Program-made: the position numbers and the translations under genes
Notes under the pieces: generated by a model
What the model was told of the DNA's origin: nothing
Seen by the model: only the letters and a program-made list of their open reading frames with translations
Databases searched by the model: none
Shown here: piece by piece, positions 40,805 to 47,305 of the stretch
Position numbering within the stretch: the stretch's first letter is position 1
How the letters are laid out: each line of letters opens with the position of its first letter
NCBI GenBank assembly: GCA_021324015.1
Contig: JAJPJX010000196.1
Coordinates: 1 to 47,305 of the forward strand
From: Solibacteraceae bacterium
Lineage (GTDB): Bacteria > Acidobacteriota > Terriglobia > Bryobacterales > Bryobacteraceae
Length of the DNA: 47,305 nt
Direction: 5' to 3'

Positions 40805-41557
40805 CTAAATTACTTCGCCTTCGCTGTTGTGGACGTCCTTGACCGTGGGCGCCGACGGAGCCGCCGCCAGGAACGGCTGGACCATGGCGGCGTACTCCTT
40901 CACCCGCGCCGTCTGCTCGGGCGTCAACCGGCCGCCCGACGTGAAGGTCGCCTTCGAGTACACGATGCCCTGGGCGTTCTTCGTCTTTTCCAGACCGATC
41001 TTCGTGATCAGGCTGTAACAAGGAGCCGCCTTGGAAGCGAGGCGCATGAAGTACTGCCGCGCCGGCTTTATGGAACTCGGCGGCAGGCTGACGATTTCGG
41101 GCAGCAGGTTTTCTTCCCGCAACAGAAACAGCTGCCGCACGAGCTTGCAGGCCTGACCCTCGCCTTTGGGACCGCTGCCGAATTTGGCGAACTCGCATTT
41201 GTGGCAATCGATGCCGGGCTTGCCGACGCCGGTGCGCGCGTCGAGCGAGTAGCAATCCGGCGGCATGTTGCCGTCCGACTGCTCCATCGGCACGCTCCAG
41301 TAGGCGCGCGTGTCGCGCCAGGCGACGATGATGCCGGAGAGTTCCTTTTCGATTTCCTCGCCGTCCAGGCCCTGCACGGTCCAGGCCGTGCCGCCGCCTG
41401 CCGGGACCTTGATGCGCTCGAAATTGGCGGCGTTCATTTCGCCTTCGCCCAGGTTTGCGATCACCGCGTCACGGATGTCCGTGATCGGCGTGCCGAACAT
41501 GACGAACGGGCTAACGGCGGTTTCGCTGTTCTTCTTCACGATTTCCTTGCTTGCCAT
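40805..41557 (-). CDS. Cys-cluster protein of the replication block
   Basis: Predicted 250 residues from the ATG at 41557. The middle carries four cysteines, PDCYSLDARTG, DCHKCEFAKFG and GQACKLV, that could bind zinc. Beta-rich segments precede it (GGGTAWTVQGLDGEEIEKEL, IIVAWRDTRAYWSVP). A basic/acidic end follows. It is placed between the primase and a coiled-coil protein, where phages often carry a single-stranded DNA-binding or recombination protein. I cannot name a family, so that role is an inference from context. Confidence 0.6.
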   Translation of the reverse strand: MASKEIVKKNSETAVSPFVMFGTPITDIRDAVIANLGEGEMNAANFERIKVPAGGGTAWTVQGLDGEEIEKELSGIIVAWRDTRAYWSVPMEQSDGNMPPDCYSLDARTGVGKPGIDCHKCEFAKFGSGPKGEGQACKLVRQLFLLREENLLPEIVSLPPSSIKPARQYFMRLASKAAPCYSLITKIGLEKTKNAQGIVYSKATFTSGGRLTPEQTARVKEYAAMVQPFLAAAPSAPTVKDVHNSEGEVI

Positions 41558-41559
41558 GA

Positions 41560-41955
41560 TTAGCTTCTCCTCGTTCTGAGTTTGAAAACCTCGCTGACTT
41601 CCAGGACCTCGCGCAGGCTCGGCGGGAGCGCCCGATCTTCGCGATCCAGTTCCCTCACGTAGGCGCTGAGCGAGTTGGTGTTGAATGTCTCCTCGACGTA
41701 ATCGCCCAGGCGCGCCCGCTTCAGGGCTTTGCAGACGGCGGCCTTGTCGCCGTCCTTGGCTTTGGCCCACAGTTTCCGCTCGACATACACCGTGCGGCCG
41801 TCGATGGAGATCTTTTCGAAGCCTTCCTGCTCGAACTGGGGCAGCAGGCGCTGCTCGAGTTCGGCGCTTTCGGCTTTGACGGTATCGACCTCGGTCTCGA
41901 GTTGCCGGCGGCGTTCTTCGAGGGCGACAAAGCGTTTCAGTTCTTCGGTATTCAT
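41560..41955 (-). CDS. Coiled-coil protein of the replication block
   Basis: Predicted 131 residues. An N-terminal coiled coil (RFVALEERRRQLETEVDTVK then AESAELEQRLLPQFEQEG) is followed by a small beta-hairpin with ISIDGRTVYVERKLWAKAKD and a helical end. Similar short proteins occur beside phage SNF2/primase genes. The stop lies 2 bp before the next gene; the start overlaps the SNF2 stop as ATGA. Confidence 0.6.
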   Translation of the reverse strand: MNTEELKRFVALEERRRQLETEVDTVKAESAELEQRLLPQFEQEGFEKISIDGRTVYVERKLWAKAKDGDKAAVCKALKRARLGDYVEETFNTNSLSAYVRELDREDRALPPSLREVLEVSEVFKLRTRRS

Positions 41956-43892
41956 GCATCCCCTTTCAGTTGCTGCAAGACTTCGGTGACCACATCCGCC
42001 TTGGCGGCCAGCGCCGCCATGACTTTTTCGTCCACCGTATTTTTGGCGAGCAGGTGGATATACTCGACCGGCCGCGTCTGGCCCGGCCTGTGAATGCGGG
42101 CGAGGCTCTGCTCGTAGGAACCGAGCGAAAAGCCGAGCGAGTAATAGATGGCGTAGCGTGCGCGGGTCAGGTCCACGCCCACACCGCCGGATTCAATCTG
42201 GACCGCGAGCACTGGTGCTGCGCCCGCCTGCCAGCGTTTGAGATCGTCCACGCGGCCCGAGAGCTCGAGCGCCCGCCGACCGGTTTCGTCCGCCACGCGA
42301 TTTATGGCGTCCAGGTCCTTATGGAAGCGGCAAAAGATGACGATCGGCTCTGCGGGGTCGATGTCCTCCAGCACATCCCGAAGTAGATTCATCTTTGCCG
42401 AGTCGATCTGCACATACTTGCCGTCGTCGGTTCTGATGAAGCCGCCCGTGATCTGCTGGAGGCGCAGGAGCTTCACCAGAGCATTAGCTGCTGTGATTTC
42501 GCCCGATTCCACGCGCGCGATAAGGTCGCACTTGAGCGACTGGTAAGCGCGCCACGCCTCCGGGCCCAGCTCGCAGGTGTAGGTGACGTGCATCTCCGGA
42601 GGCAGGTCGAGGACGTCTTTGGTAACGCGGAACGCGACGGAGTAGAATTTCCGGTTGAGTTCCTCAAGGTTGCGGTAGCCGACGATCTGGTGATTCTGGA
42701 AGCCGCCCATGACCATGTAGCGCTGCCGGAAGGCGGCATTACTCCACCCGAAAATCGAAGGGGCAACGGCGCGGAGCTCGCCATACAAGTCTTCCGGGCC
42801 GTGCGGCATCGGTGTGCCGGTCATGCCGAGCCGATGTCGCGCCACTTTCCCGAGCCGCGCAAGGAACCGGCTGGCCTTTCCACCCGGTGCCTTCGCGCGG
42901 TGGATTTCATCAGCGATCATGAAATCCACCCGTTGGTGCAAGATCCACTCGGCAAACGGGCTGCGCCAGGCGCTTTCGTAGTTGATCACTAGCACGACGG
43001 GCACACCGCGCGCCGCCGCCAGTTTCATCACGCGCTCAGCTTCGGCGCGCTTAGCGCTCACGCTGGAGAATGAATCGTCAAGCGACGCCACCAGGAACGG
43101 TACCGCGCTATGCAGTTCGATCTGCGGCCGCCAGACCTGCACCACACGCAACGGGCAGAAGACGACATTCGTCTGGAAGCCATGTACGAGCGCCGTGTAG
43201 ATCGCCATCGCGGTCTTGCCCGTGCCCATGTCGGCACAGATCATCGCGCCGCGTTTTCCGCTGGCGTAGAGGGCGCTGACAAACCGCACAGCATCTTCCT
43301 GGTGCCGCCAGGGAGTTGTGCGAGCACCCGGAATGATCAGGCCGGGAGGGGATGGAATTTGCAGTGTGCCCACGCGCGAGCCCCTCAGTCCGCCCGGGCT
43401 TTCGGGATCGAGAATCTCGATAGCCTCGGCCGTTGTGATGCCCGGATGCTTCCGGAACGCCGGTTCCAGCCAGTTGAAGAACATCTCGGCGGCAACCAGG
43501 CGCTCGGTGTCCGCCTTGATCTGGTCGTTCAGGAGGGCGATGTAGCCGCGGTGATGCTCAGCTTTCGCCCTTGCCGTCGCGACATAGCGGGTAGCGCCGG
43601 CACCGTCCCGAAAGGTGATCGCGCTCTCCGGTTCGAGGTTGCCGAACTTGATGGCCAACCGGAGTTGCAATGCGTGCCCTTTGCGCGTGGCCAGGATCTT
43701 CTTCATCCGGCCGGAGACGATGCTGCGAATTTGGGAGATGGCCAGGTCGTAACCGTATTCCCGAATCAAATCTTCGTGGCGAGCGAGGACGTCCTCGCTG
43801 ACTTCCTCGGCGGTCGGTTCGCCGGCCTGGAGGTGCTCGACGATAGAATCGTCGATTTTGCGCGAGAGTTCGGAATCACTGAATTTTGTCAT
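41952..43892 (-). CDS. SNF2-type DNA helicase/translocase
   Basis: Predicted 646 residues. Superfamily 2 motifs are all visible: I ADMGTGKTAMAIYTA (about 220), II DEIHRAKAPG (about 325), III LGMTGTPMPHGPEDL, V/VI GGVGVDLTRARYAIYYS and QSLARIHRPGQTRPVEYI. The N-terminal 190 residues are a separate helical domain. Enzymes of this class move along double-stranded DNA and remodel protein-DNA complexes; in phages they aid replication or recombination. The ATG has AAAGGA upstream, and the start overlaps the ParB-like gene's stop. Confidence 0.9.
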   Translation of the reverse strand: MTKFSDSELSRKIDDSIVEHLQAGEPTAEEVSEDVLARHEDLIREYGYDLAISQIRSIVSGRMKKILATRKGHALQLRLAIKFGNLEPESAITFRDGAGATRYVATARAKAEHHRGYIALLNDQIKADTERLVAAEMFFNWLEPAFRKHPGITTAEAIEILDPESPGGLRGSRVGTLQIPSPPGLIIPGARTTPWRHQEDAVRFVSALYASGKRGAMICADMGTGKTAMAIYTALVHGFQTNVVFCPLRVVQVWRPQIELHSAVPFLVASLDDSFSSVSAKRAEAERVMKLAAARGVPVVLVINYESAWRSPFAEWILHQRVDFMIADEIHRAKAPGGKASRFLARLGKVARHRLGMTGTPMPHGPEDLYGELRAVAPSIFGWSNAAFRQRYMVMGGFQNHQIVGYRNLEELNRKFYSVAFRVTKDVLDLPPEMHVTYTCELGPEAWRAYQSLKCDLIARVESGEITAANALVKLLRLQQITGGFIRTDDGKYVQIDSAKMNLLRDVLEDIDPAEPIVIFCRFHKDLDAINRVADETGRRALELSGRVDDLKRWQAGAAPVLAVQIESGGVGVDLTRARYAIYYSLGFSLGSYEQSLARIHRPGQTRPVEYIHLLAKNTVDEKVMAALAAKADVVTEVLQQLKGDA

Positions 43893-44823
43893 TCGTATCG
43901 AGTCCTTTCACAAAGCGGCTCAGCCAGTCGTGGGCCGCGAGGGATTTCCCGCGGATTTCGGGACAGTGCCAGTACTCCAGGCGGCTGGCGAGTTCCTCGG
44001 GATCGAACGCCGTTTCGGCGATGGCCAGTATGCCGCGCGTGACGGTGTAAATGGCGACGGCATCGGCCTTGGCTTCACGGACCACCTCCTGAGAGGCGCC
44101 GCTGCGGTAAACGCCAGTGTTGTCGGCCACTGCCATCCCCGTTTCGCGCGCCAGGCGGCGGGCTTCGGAGGGCGTGGGGAGTTTGGCGGATTCGCGTAGC
44201 TCGCGGACGATCTCGCGACGAATCTCACCCGGTTGTTTCAGGATTTCGGCTTGGCGCTCGGGCGGTTCGGACGCGATCACGCTGGCGGCGGTGATGGAGA
44301 CCGCGCCGGAATCCATGGCGTCGATCAGTTCGGGCGTGCCCGCGTCGACCGCTGTCTTGGCGCGCTCGTAAGTGTCCTTGCTGCGGAATCCGGCTTTCTG
44401 GGCTGCGACTTCCCGAGTCTCTTGCCCAGGTGCGACTTCCGCGCAATTGCGCGGAGGTACGCGGTCGGTACGCTGGCCTTGCCGGTTACCGAGCACGGCT
44501 TCGATAGCCTTGCCGATAGCAACGCGCTCTGACGGTGTGAAATTCTTGCGGATCTCGTTCTCGGCAAACTCGCCGGCCAGAATGCTGGAAACACGCACGA
44601 TGCGCGCGGGGATGGTGGGCTGCTTCAAAACGTCGCGGATGGCGAGCAGTCGCCGCTCACCGAACACGAGGGTGTTGTCTTCGGTGATGCCGATTGGCTG
44701 GAGCAAGCCTTCCTGGGCGATGCTGGACGCGAGCGCATTCAGGTCGCCCATGTCCTTCCGGTGCCGCTCGCCGAGGGCGATGGAATCGCAGGCGACCTCG
44801 GTGATGGCATTGCCGTGGTTCAC
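43876..44823 (-). CDS. ParB-like DNA-binding protein
   Basis: Predicted 315 residues. The GTG at 44823 overlaps the sigma-factor stop as GTGA. The ParB N-terminal domain is present (about 5-95; NALASSIAQEGLLQPIGITE, LVFGERRLLAIRDVLKQP, ENEIRKNFTPSERVAIGKAI). A helix-turn-helix-like middle follows (VAAQKAGFRSKDTYERAKTA). Typical roles are site binding with CTP-dependent spreading, or regulation; no ParA gene is present. It is the third ParB-type domain in the window and differs from the two fused to methyltransferases. Confidence 0.8.
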   Translation of the reverse strand: MNHGNAITEVACDSIALGERHRKDMGDLNALASSIAQEGLLQPIGITEDNTLVFGERRLLAIRDVLKQPTIPARIVRVSSILAGEFAENEIRKNFTPSERVAIGKAIEAVLGNRQGQRTDRVPPRNCAEVAPGQETREVAAQKAGFRSKDTYERAKTAVDAGTPELIDAMDSGAVSITAASVIASEPPERQAEILKQPGEIRREIVRELRESAKLPTPSEARRLARETGMAVADNTGVYRSGASQEVVREAKADAVAIYTVTRGILAIAETAFDPEELASRLEYWHCPEIRGKSLAAHDWLSRFVKGLDTNDKIQ

Positions 44824-45413
44824 TGGACGCCCCCCGCCGGCGTGAAGCCGAACTGCATGAACACGGGGCGCATCTTCCAGAGGAGCTGGTAGACGCGGCC
44901 GGGCGAGCGCCCGAGATCCTCGCTGACGTTCCTGACGCCCTCTTCCACAACCCGGCAGCCGATCTCGCGCAAGTCCGGAGACAGGGCACCGAAGGCGCGA
45001 TCCACGTCGATGCGCAGATGGAGCAAATCGGCGGCCGGTCGTGAGGCCAGTCCTGCGGCAATCCGGCAAACATCGTCGCTGATGTCACCGTCGGTAGAGG
45101 ACGACTCTTCGCCCGCATCTTCCGGCGGAATTGATGGCAGGGCGCACAATGTTGCTTCCTGAAGCTGGCGCTTTCGCGTCCGAATGAGCGAAACAACCTG
45201 ATTGCGCACCACACAGTTCACGAACGTCTTGTACCGGCCGCGCGCGGGATCAAACCCGCCGGCGCGCTCCAGGTATTCGAGAAAGAGTTGCTGGGTCAGG
45301 TCTTCGCGGTCATCGGGCAGAATGCCGTAGCGGCCTATGAGGCTCCGAACGCGGCACCGGATCGCGTTCATGGCGTATTGATCGATTTCGGTGAGTCCGT
45401 TCTCTCGAATCAT
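44820..45413 (-). CDS. ECF-like sigma factor
   Basis: Predicted 197 residues from the ATG at 45413 (AGAGGG upstream). The region-2 helix and core-binding motif are seen in NAIRCRVRSLIGRYGILPDD, REDLTQQLFLEYLERAGGFD, YKTFVNCVVRNQVVSLIRTR. A short linker rich in Glu/Ser/Asp separates it from a region-4-like helix-turn-helix (VRNVSEDLGRSPGRVYQLLW). It would direct host RNA polymerase to phage promoters. No anti-sigma gene is adjacent. It is the first gene after a terminator and heads the ParB-SNF2 chain. Confidence 0.78.
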   Translation of the reverse strand: MIRENGLTEIDQYAMNAIRCRVRSLIGRYGILPDDREDLTQQLFLEYLERAGGFDPARGRYKTFVNCVVRNQVVSLIRTRKRQLQEATLCALPSIPPEDAGEESSSTDGDISDDVCRIAAGLASRPAADLLHLRIDVDRAFGALSPDLREIGCRVVEEGVRNVSEDLGRSPGRVYQLLWKMRPVFMQFGFTPAGGVQ

Positions 45414-45474
45414 CGATTTTTCCCTCTGGCCAGGAGGAAATCGTGGGGATGGTCGGGGACCGGGCAAATCAAAC

Positions 45475-45531
45475 AAAAAGGCGGAAGCCTGTGAGATTGC
45501 CCTTCCGAGCATCACCCACAAGACTTCCGCC
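45475..45531 (-). terminator. Rho-independent terminator ahead of the sigma gene
   Basis: On the minus strand GGCGGAAG (complement of 45524-45531) pairs with CTTCCGCC (complement of 45480-45487) and is followed at once by TTTTTGTTTGA. Inner bases (TGTGGGTGATGC with GCAATCTCACA) extend the stem. It ends or attenuates transcription coming from the 45564 gene. The sigma gene must therefore depend on read-through or on a promoter within 45414-45474. Confidence 0.75.
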
Positions 45532-45563
45532 GAGCGGCCAGTCTCTGTCTGGTGGTCTCTGCC

Positions 45564-45890
45564 TTAACCTGCCATCTCGATTACGAGCTTGAATGGCAGC
45601 CCATGCTTGACCTCGATGATTTCAACGGATCCATCGCCGAGGCGCGAGAGGTGGTCGAAGAACTCCGCGACCTGGCTCTTGAGCACAAAGTCCGAAGCGG
45701 TGAGTTCGGGCCGCGGACCATTCTCGCCGCCCAGCTTAATGTCCTGCACAATGCGCGGGGCTGGATTGAAAACGGGCTCGCCGTTGCGGATCTCCAGTTC
45801 TTCGATGCGGCCAAAATTCAGTCGCTGCATGATCTCCAGCAACCGCTTCCGCGAAGCCGAGAGGGAAGCTTTAGTCATTAAGTCGTTCAC
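45564..45890 (-). CDS. Small alpha/beta protein before the terminator
   Basis: Predicted 108 residues. The GTG at 45890 is chosen because TTGGAGGA lies 6 bp before it, better than the ATG at 45878. Features include a helix ASRKRLLEIMQRLNFGRIEE and strands (GEPVFNPAPRIVQDIKLGGE, VEIIEVKHGLPFKLVIEMAG). No domain recognised. It is the only gene between the tandem GTGAC operators upstream and the terminator downstream, so it is probably its own small regulated unit. Confidence 0.6.
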   Translation of the reverse strand: MNDLMTKASLSASRKRLLEIMQRLNFGRIEELEIRNGEPVFNPAPRIVQDIKLGGENGPRPELTASDFVLKSQVAEFFDHLSRLGDGSVEIIEVKHGLPFKLVIEMAG

Positions 45891-46017
45891 GCAATTCCTC
45901 CAACAAGGATGTTGAGGGAGTTGCCAGGAGGGACTGAGGCGGGATTGGCGGCAAGCCGCCGAGATCGTTCCACGCGCTTTCCTTACTCATCGCCGGGCAA
46001 CGCCTTCAAAATAGAGG

Positions 46018-46058
46018 CGTGACTCTCGGCGTCACGAACTGTGACGGCGCGCGTCACA
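46018..46058. promoter_or_regulatory. Tandem operators YGTGAC-N7-GTCACR
   Basis: Two dyads with identical spacing are seen: CGTGAC-N7-GTCACG (46018-46036) and TGTGAC-N7-GTCACA (46040-46058). Their starts are 22 bp apart, two helix turns. They lie upstream of the 45564-45890 gene, near a possible minus-strand -10 (TATTTT at 46007-46012). The layout suggests cooperative binding of a dimeric regulator. The gap between the TCA halves is wider than in CRP sites. Confidence 0.6.
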
Positions 46059-46063
46059 ACTCG

Positions 46064-47212
46064 TCAGAACCGCCAGTCGACTGGTTTCGCAGGCAGATAG
46101 AGGAACGTGTTTCCGCTGCGAATCGAATTCCGCAGGTGTTCTGCAAGGCCTGAATGATCCCGGCCGATCCTTTCGATCGCCCGGGCAATTGCGTGGGCCA
46201 CAGCCGAACGAGCGCGCTGAACACTCCCGGCGACCTTTCGCGAGCGAGCGTGTTTTCCAGCGGCCTGCGACAGGTATGCATCGAGCTGAGCGATTTCGGA
46301 TTGTAGAGCGCCGCGGCGCGGCCATTCCTTCTCCCGGAGTCCGGCGAGTTCTTGGCGTCGCTCGGCCAGCGCCTGCCTGACCTGGCGCAAGGACCGCTCA
46401 TCCGCCGCATCAATACCCGAACTGACTACAGCACCGGAATCAGGTTCCGCTCGGCCGGCCAGGATCAACGCTTCGATCTCACTTCCAGGCCTGCGCAGAA
46501 GCTCCGCGATGTATTCGAAACCGGCCAGATGGCGAAACCGTACGGTCTGGCCTCCAAAGGACAGTAGCCAAATATCCTGCTCGCGGCGGAACAAGTTGCC
46601 TTCAGCCTGTCGCGGCGCAGGAGTCCCAGGCGTAAGCGGGTTGTTCGTGCAAACGAGATCGCCACTTCCGTCGGCACCAATCAGATCTTCGAGCGCCAGC
46701 AGTGACGAACCATGCTGCAAGACCATCTCCCGCTGAGCTACCGAGAGCGATCTGAACGTTGGGATGAGGGCGGTCCACGGCGCACGGAAGGAGGTGAGAA
46801 GATGGCTGAGTCCGTTCGCTACGACCGCGGGCGTTCCGCCGATCAGCAGGAAAACATTCCTTCCACCTGGTTCCGCCATTCTGGTCCCGGCGCTCCAGGT
46901 GGAACCCTCCCCCGTGACCGTCTCGGCGGACGCGGTCAGGGATAAACGGTCGGCTAGAAATCCGCACAAACGCTTCGGGTCGAATTCGTGAACGACGGTA
47001 TCTTCAGGTCTGATTGCAATCGCATCGCACTCTCTCGGAGCGCATCCGCACACTGCCGACATCCGACCGTCCCGGTTGACGGTGACGCGCCTCGGGCATC
47101 CCTCGCCGCCGGGCGCCGGGCAAGGATATGTCTCCGACCTTACCGGCAGCGGCCGCATTAACACGGCGACGGGCTCGAACTCATCCCGTAGGCGGAGCCT
47201 TAGTACATCCAT
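46064..47212 (-). CDS. Bacterial-type regulator-like protein at the window end
   Basis: Predicted 382 residues from the ATG at 47212 (a TTG at 47245 is possible). N-terminal cysteines (YPCPAPGGEGCPRR, CGCAPREC) may bind metal. The middle is alpha/beta (LLALEDLIGADGSGDLVCTN). The end (DIWLLSFGGQTVRFRHLAGF and YLSQAAGKHARSRKVAG, then RARSAVAHAIARAIERIG) resembles a domain I know from the C-terminus of many actinobacterial and acidobacterial ATPase-type regulators. No ATPase domain is present here. It may be a host gene beside the prophage or a phage regulator; the dyads on both sides are candidates for its targets. Confidence 0.6.
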   Translation of the reverse strand: MDVLRLRLRDEFEPVAVLMRPLPVRSETYPCPAPGGEGCPRRVTVNRDGRMSAVCGCAPRECDAIAIRPEDTVVHEFDPKRLCGFLADRLSLTASAETVTGEGSTWSAGTRMAEPGGRNVFLLIGGTPAVVANGLSHLLTSFRAPWTALIPTFRSLSVAQREMVLQHGSSLLALEDLIGADGSGDLVCTNNPLTPGTPAPRQAEGNLFRREQDIWLLSFGGQTVRFRHLAGFEYIAELLRRPGSEIEALILAGRAEPDSGAVVSSGIDAADERSLRQVRQALAERRQELAGLREKEWPRRGALQSEIAQLDAYLSQAAGKHARSRKVAGSVQRARSAVAHAIARAIERIGRDHSGLAEHLRNSIRSGNTFLYLPAKPVDWRF

Positions 47213-47223
47213 TCGTAAATACA

Positions 47224-47256
47224 GTGACGTATTGTGAAGACCCAAACGGTGACGTA
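47224..47256. promoter_or_regulatory. Direct GTGACGTA repeats upstream of the 46064 gene
   Basis: GTGACGTA occurs at 47224-47231 and at 47249-47256, 25 bp apart. It contains the same GTGAC half-site as the tandem operators at 46018-46058. This suggests a shared regulator for both transcription units, or autoregulation. Confidence 0.4.
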
Positions 47257-47269
47257 ATCTGATACTCTT

Positions 47270-47296
47270 GCATCAGAGGAACCGCGTCTCTGATGC
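47270..47296. promoter_or_regulatory. Perfect 9-bp dyad with 9-base loop at the window end
   Basis: GCATCAGAG (47270-47278) and CTCTGATGC (47288-47296) are perfect inverted repeats separated by GAACCGCGT. CGAGAAAAA follows on the plus strand, no T run in either direction. Either an operator or the stem of a structure from a gene outside the window. Confidence 0.45.
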
Positions 47297-47305
47297 CGAG
47301 AAAAA

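Noticed and set aside
46018-46058. CRP/FNR binding sites (TGTGA...TCACA)
   Set aside because: The gap between TGTGA and TCACA is 9 bases rather than the 6 of CRP sites, and the two copies share this unusual spacing.
1-47305. Integrase, CI-type repressor, tRNA genes, attachment sites
   Set aside because: Looked for in frames and gaps; none could be supported. Lysogeny functions, if any, lie outside the window or are of an unrecognised type.

Overview
This window is almost entirely a tailed-phage genome, most likely a prophage or a phage-derived contig of a GC-rich soil-type bacterium. The gene order is that of a lambda-like siphovirus. Two points hint at an Acidobacteriota-like host: the end gene at 46064-47212 has a C-terminal domain I associate with soil bacterial regulators, and the small phage proteins have a similar flavour. 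The host call is an inference. No integrase, CI/Cro-type repressor, tRNA, rRNA or CRISPR array is visible, so the window may not contain a whole phage. There is no stretch of more than 300 bases without a gene.

Layout. (1) 1-100: three 35-bp direct repeats that look like the inner end of an IS21-type element, abutting the last phage gene. (2) 84-29670, minus strand: the structural block, transcribed leftwards. In order of transcription it holds a small terminase (Nu1-like), large terminase (GpA), gpW, two small membrane proteins and a frameshifted gene, portal, protease-capsid fusion, DUF2190 decoration protein, connectors, tail terminator candidate, tail tube, two chaperone-position genes, a tail completion-like gene, tape measure, distal tail protein, a very large M+L+J-type hub fusion, a repeat-rich 1297-aa tail protein, GH24 lysozyme, a coiled-coil membrane protein and two small end genes (one broken). 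(3) 17076-17905, plus strand: an island inserted against the direction of the tail operon. It carries a MerR-family metal regulator, a textbook MerR-type promoter/operator and a thioredoxin-like DF-family protein. (4) 29763-30900, plus strand: three small accessory genes, the last with DUF3489. (5) 30882-38146, minus strand: DNA modification and nucleic-acid accessory genes. These include two ParB-methyltransferase fusions of different class (DPPY and SPPY), a Mom-like GNAT protein, a PP-loop/PAPS-reductase-type protein, a VRR-NUC nuclease and several Cys-rich or unknown proteins. (6) 37981-38146: an AT-rich, inverted-repeat-bearing region next to the primase-helicase, a candidate origin. (7) 38146-45890, minus strand: the replication/early block with primase-D5 helicase, a Cys-cluster protein, a coiled-coil protein, SNF2 helicase, ParB-like protein, ECF-like sigma factor, a strong terminator and a small protein behind tandem operators. 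(8) 46064-47305: a bacterial-type regulator-like gene with its own dyads.

How it fits together: an early leftward unit (sigma, ParB, SNF2, primase) replicates the DNA. The middle block probably modifies it, since two methyltransferases sit in a tightly coupled chain with a PP-loop protein and a GNAT protein. The late block packages it and builds a long flexible tail. The metal-responsive island is a moron-type cargo. Three small genes carry frameshifts or an in-frame stop, which points either to prophage decay or to base-calling errors.
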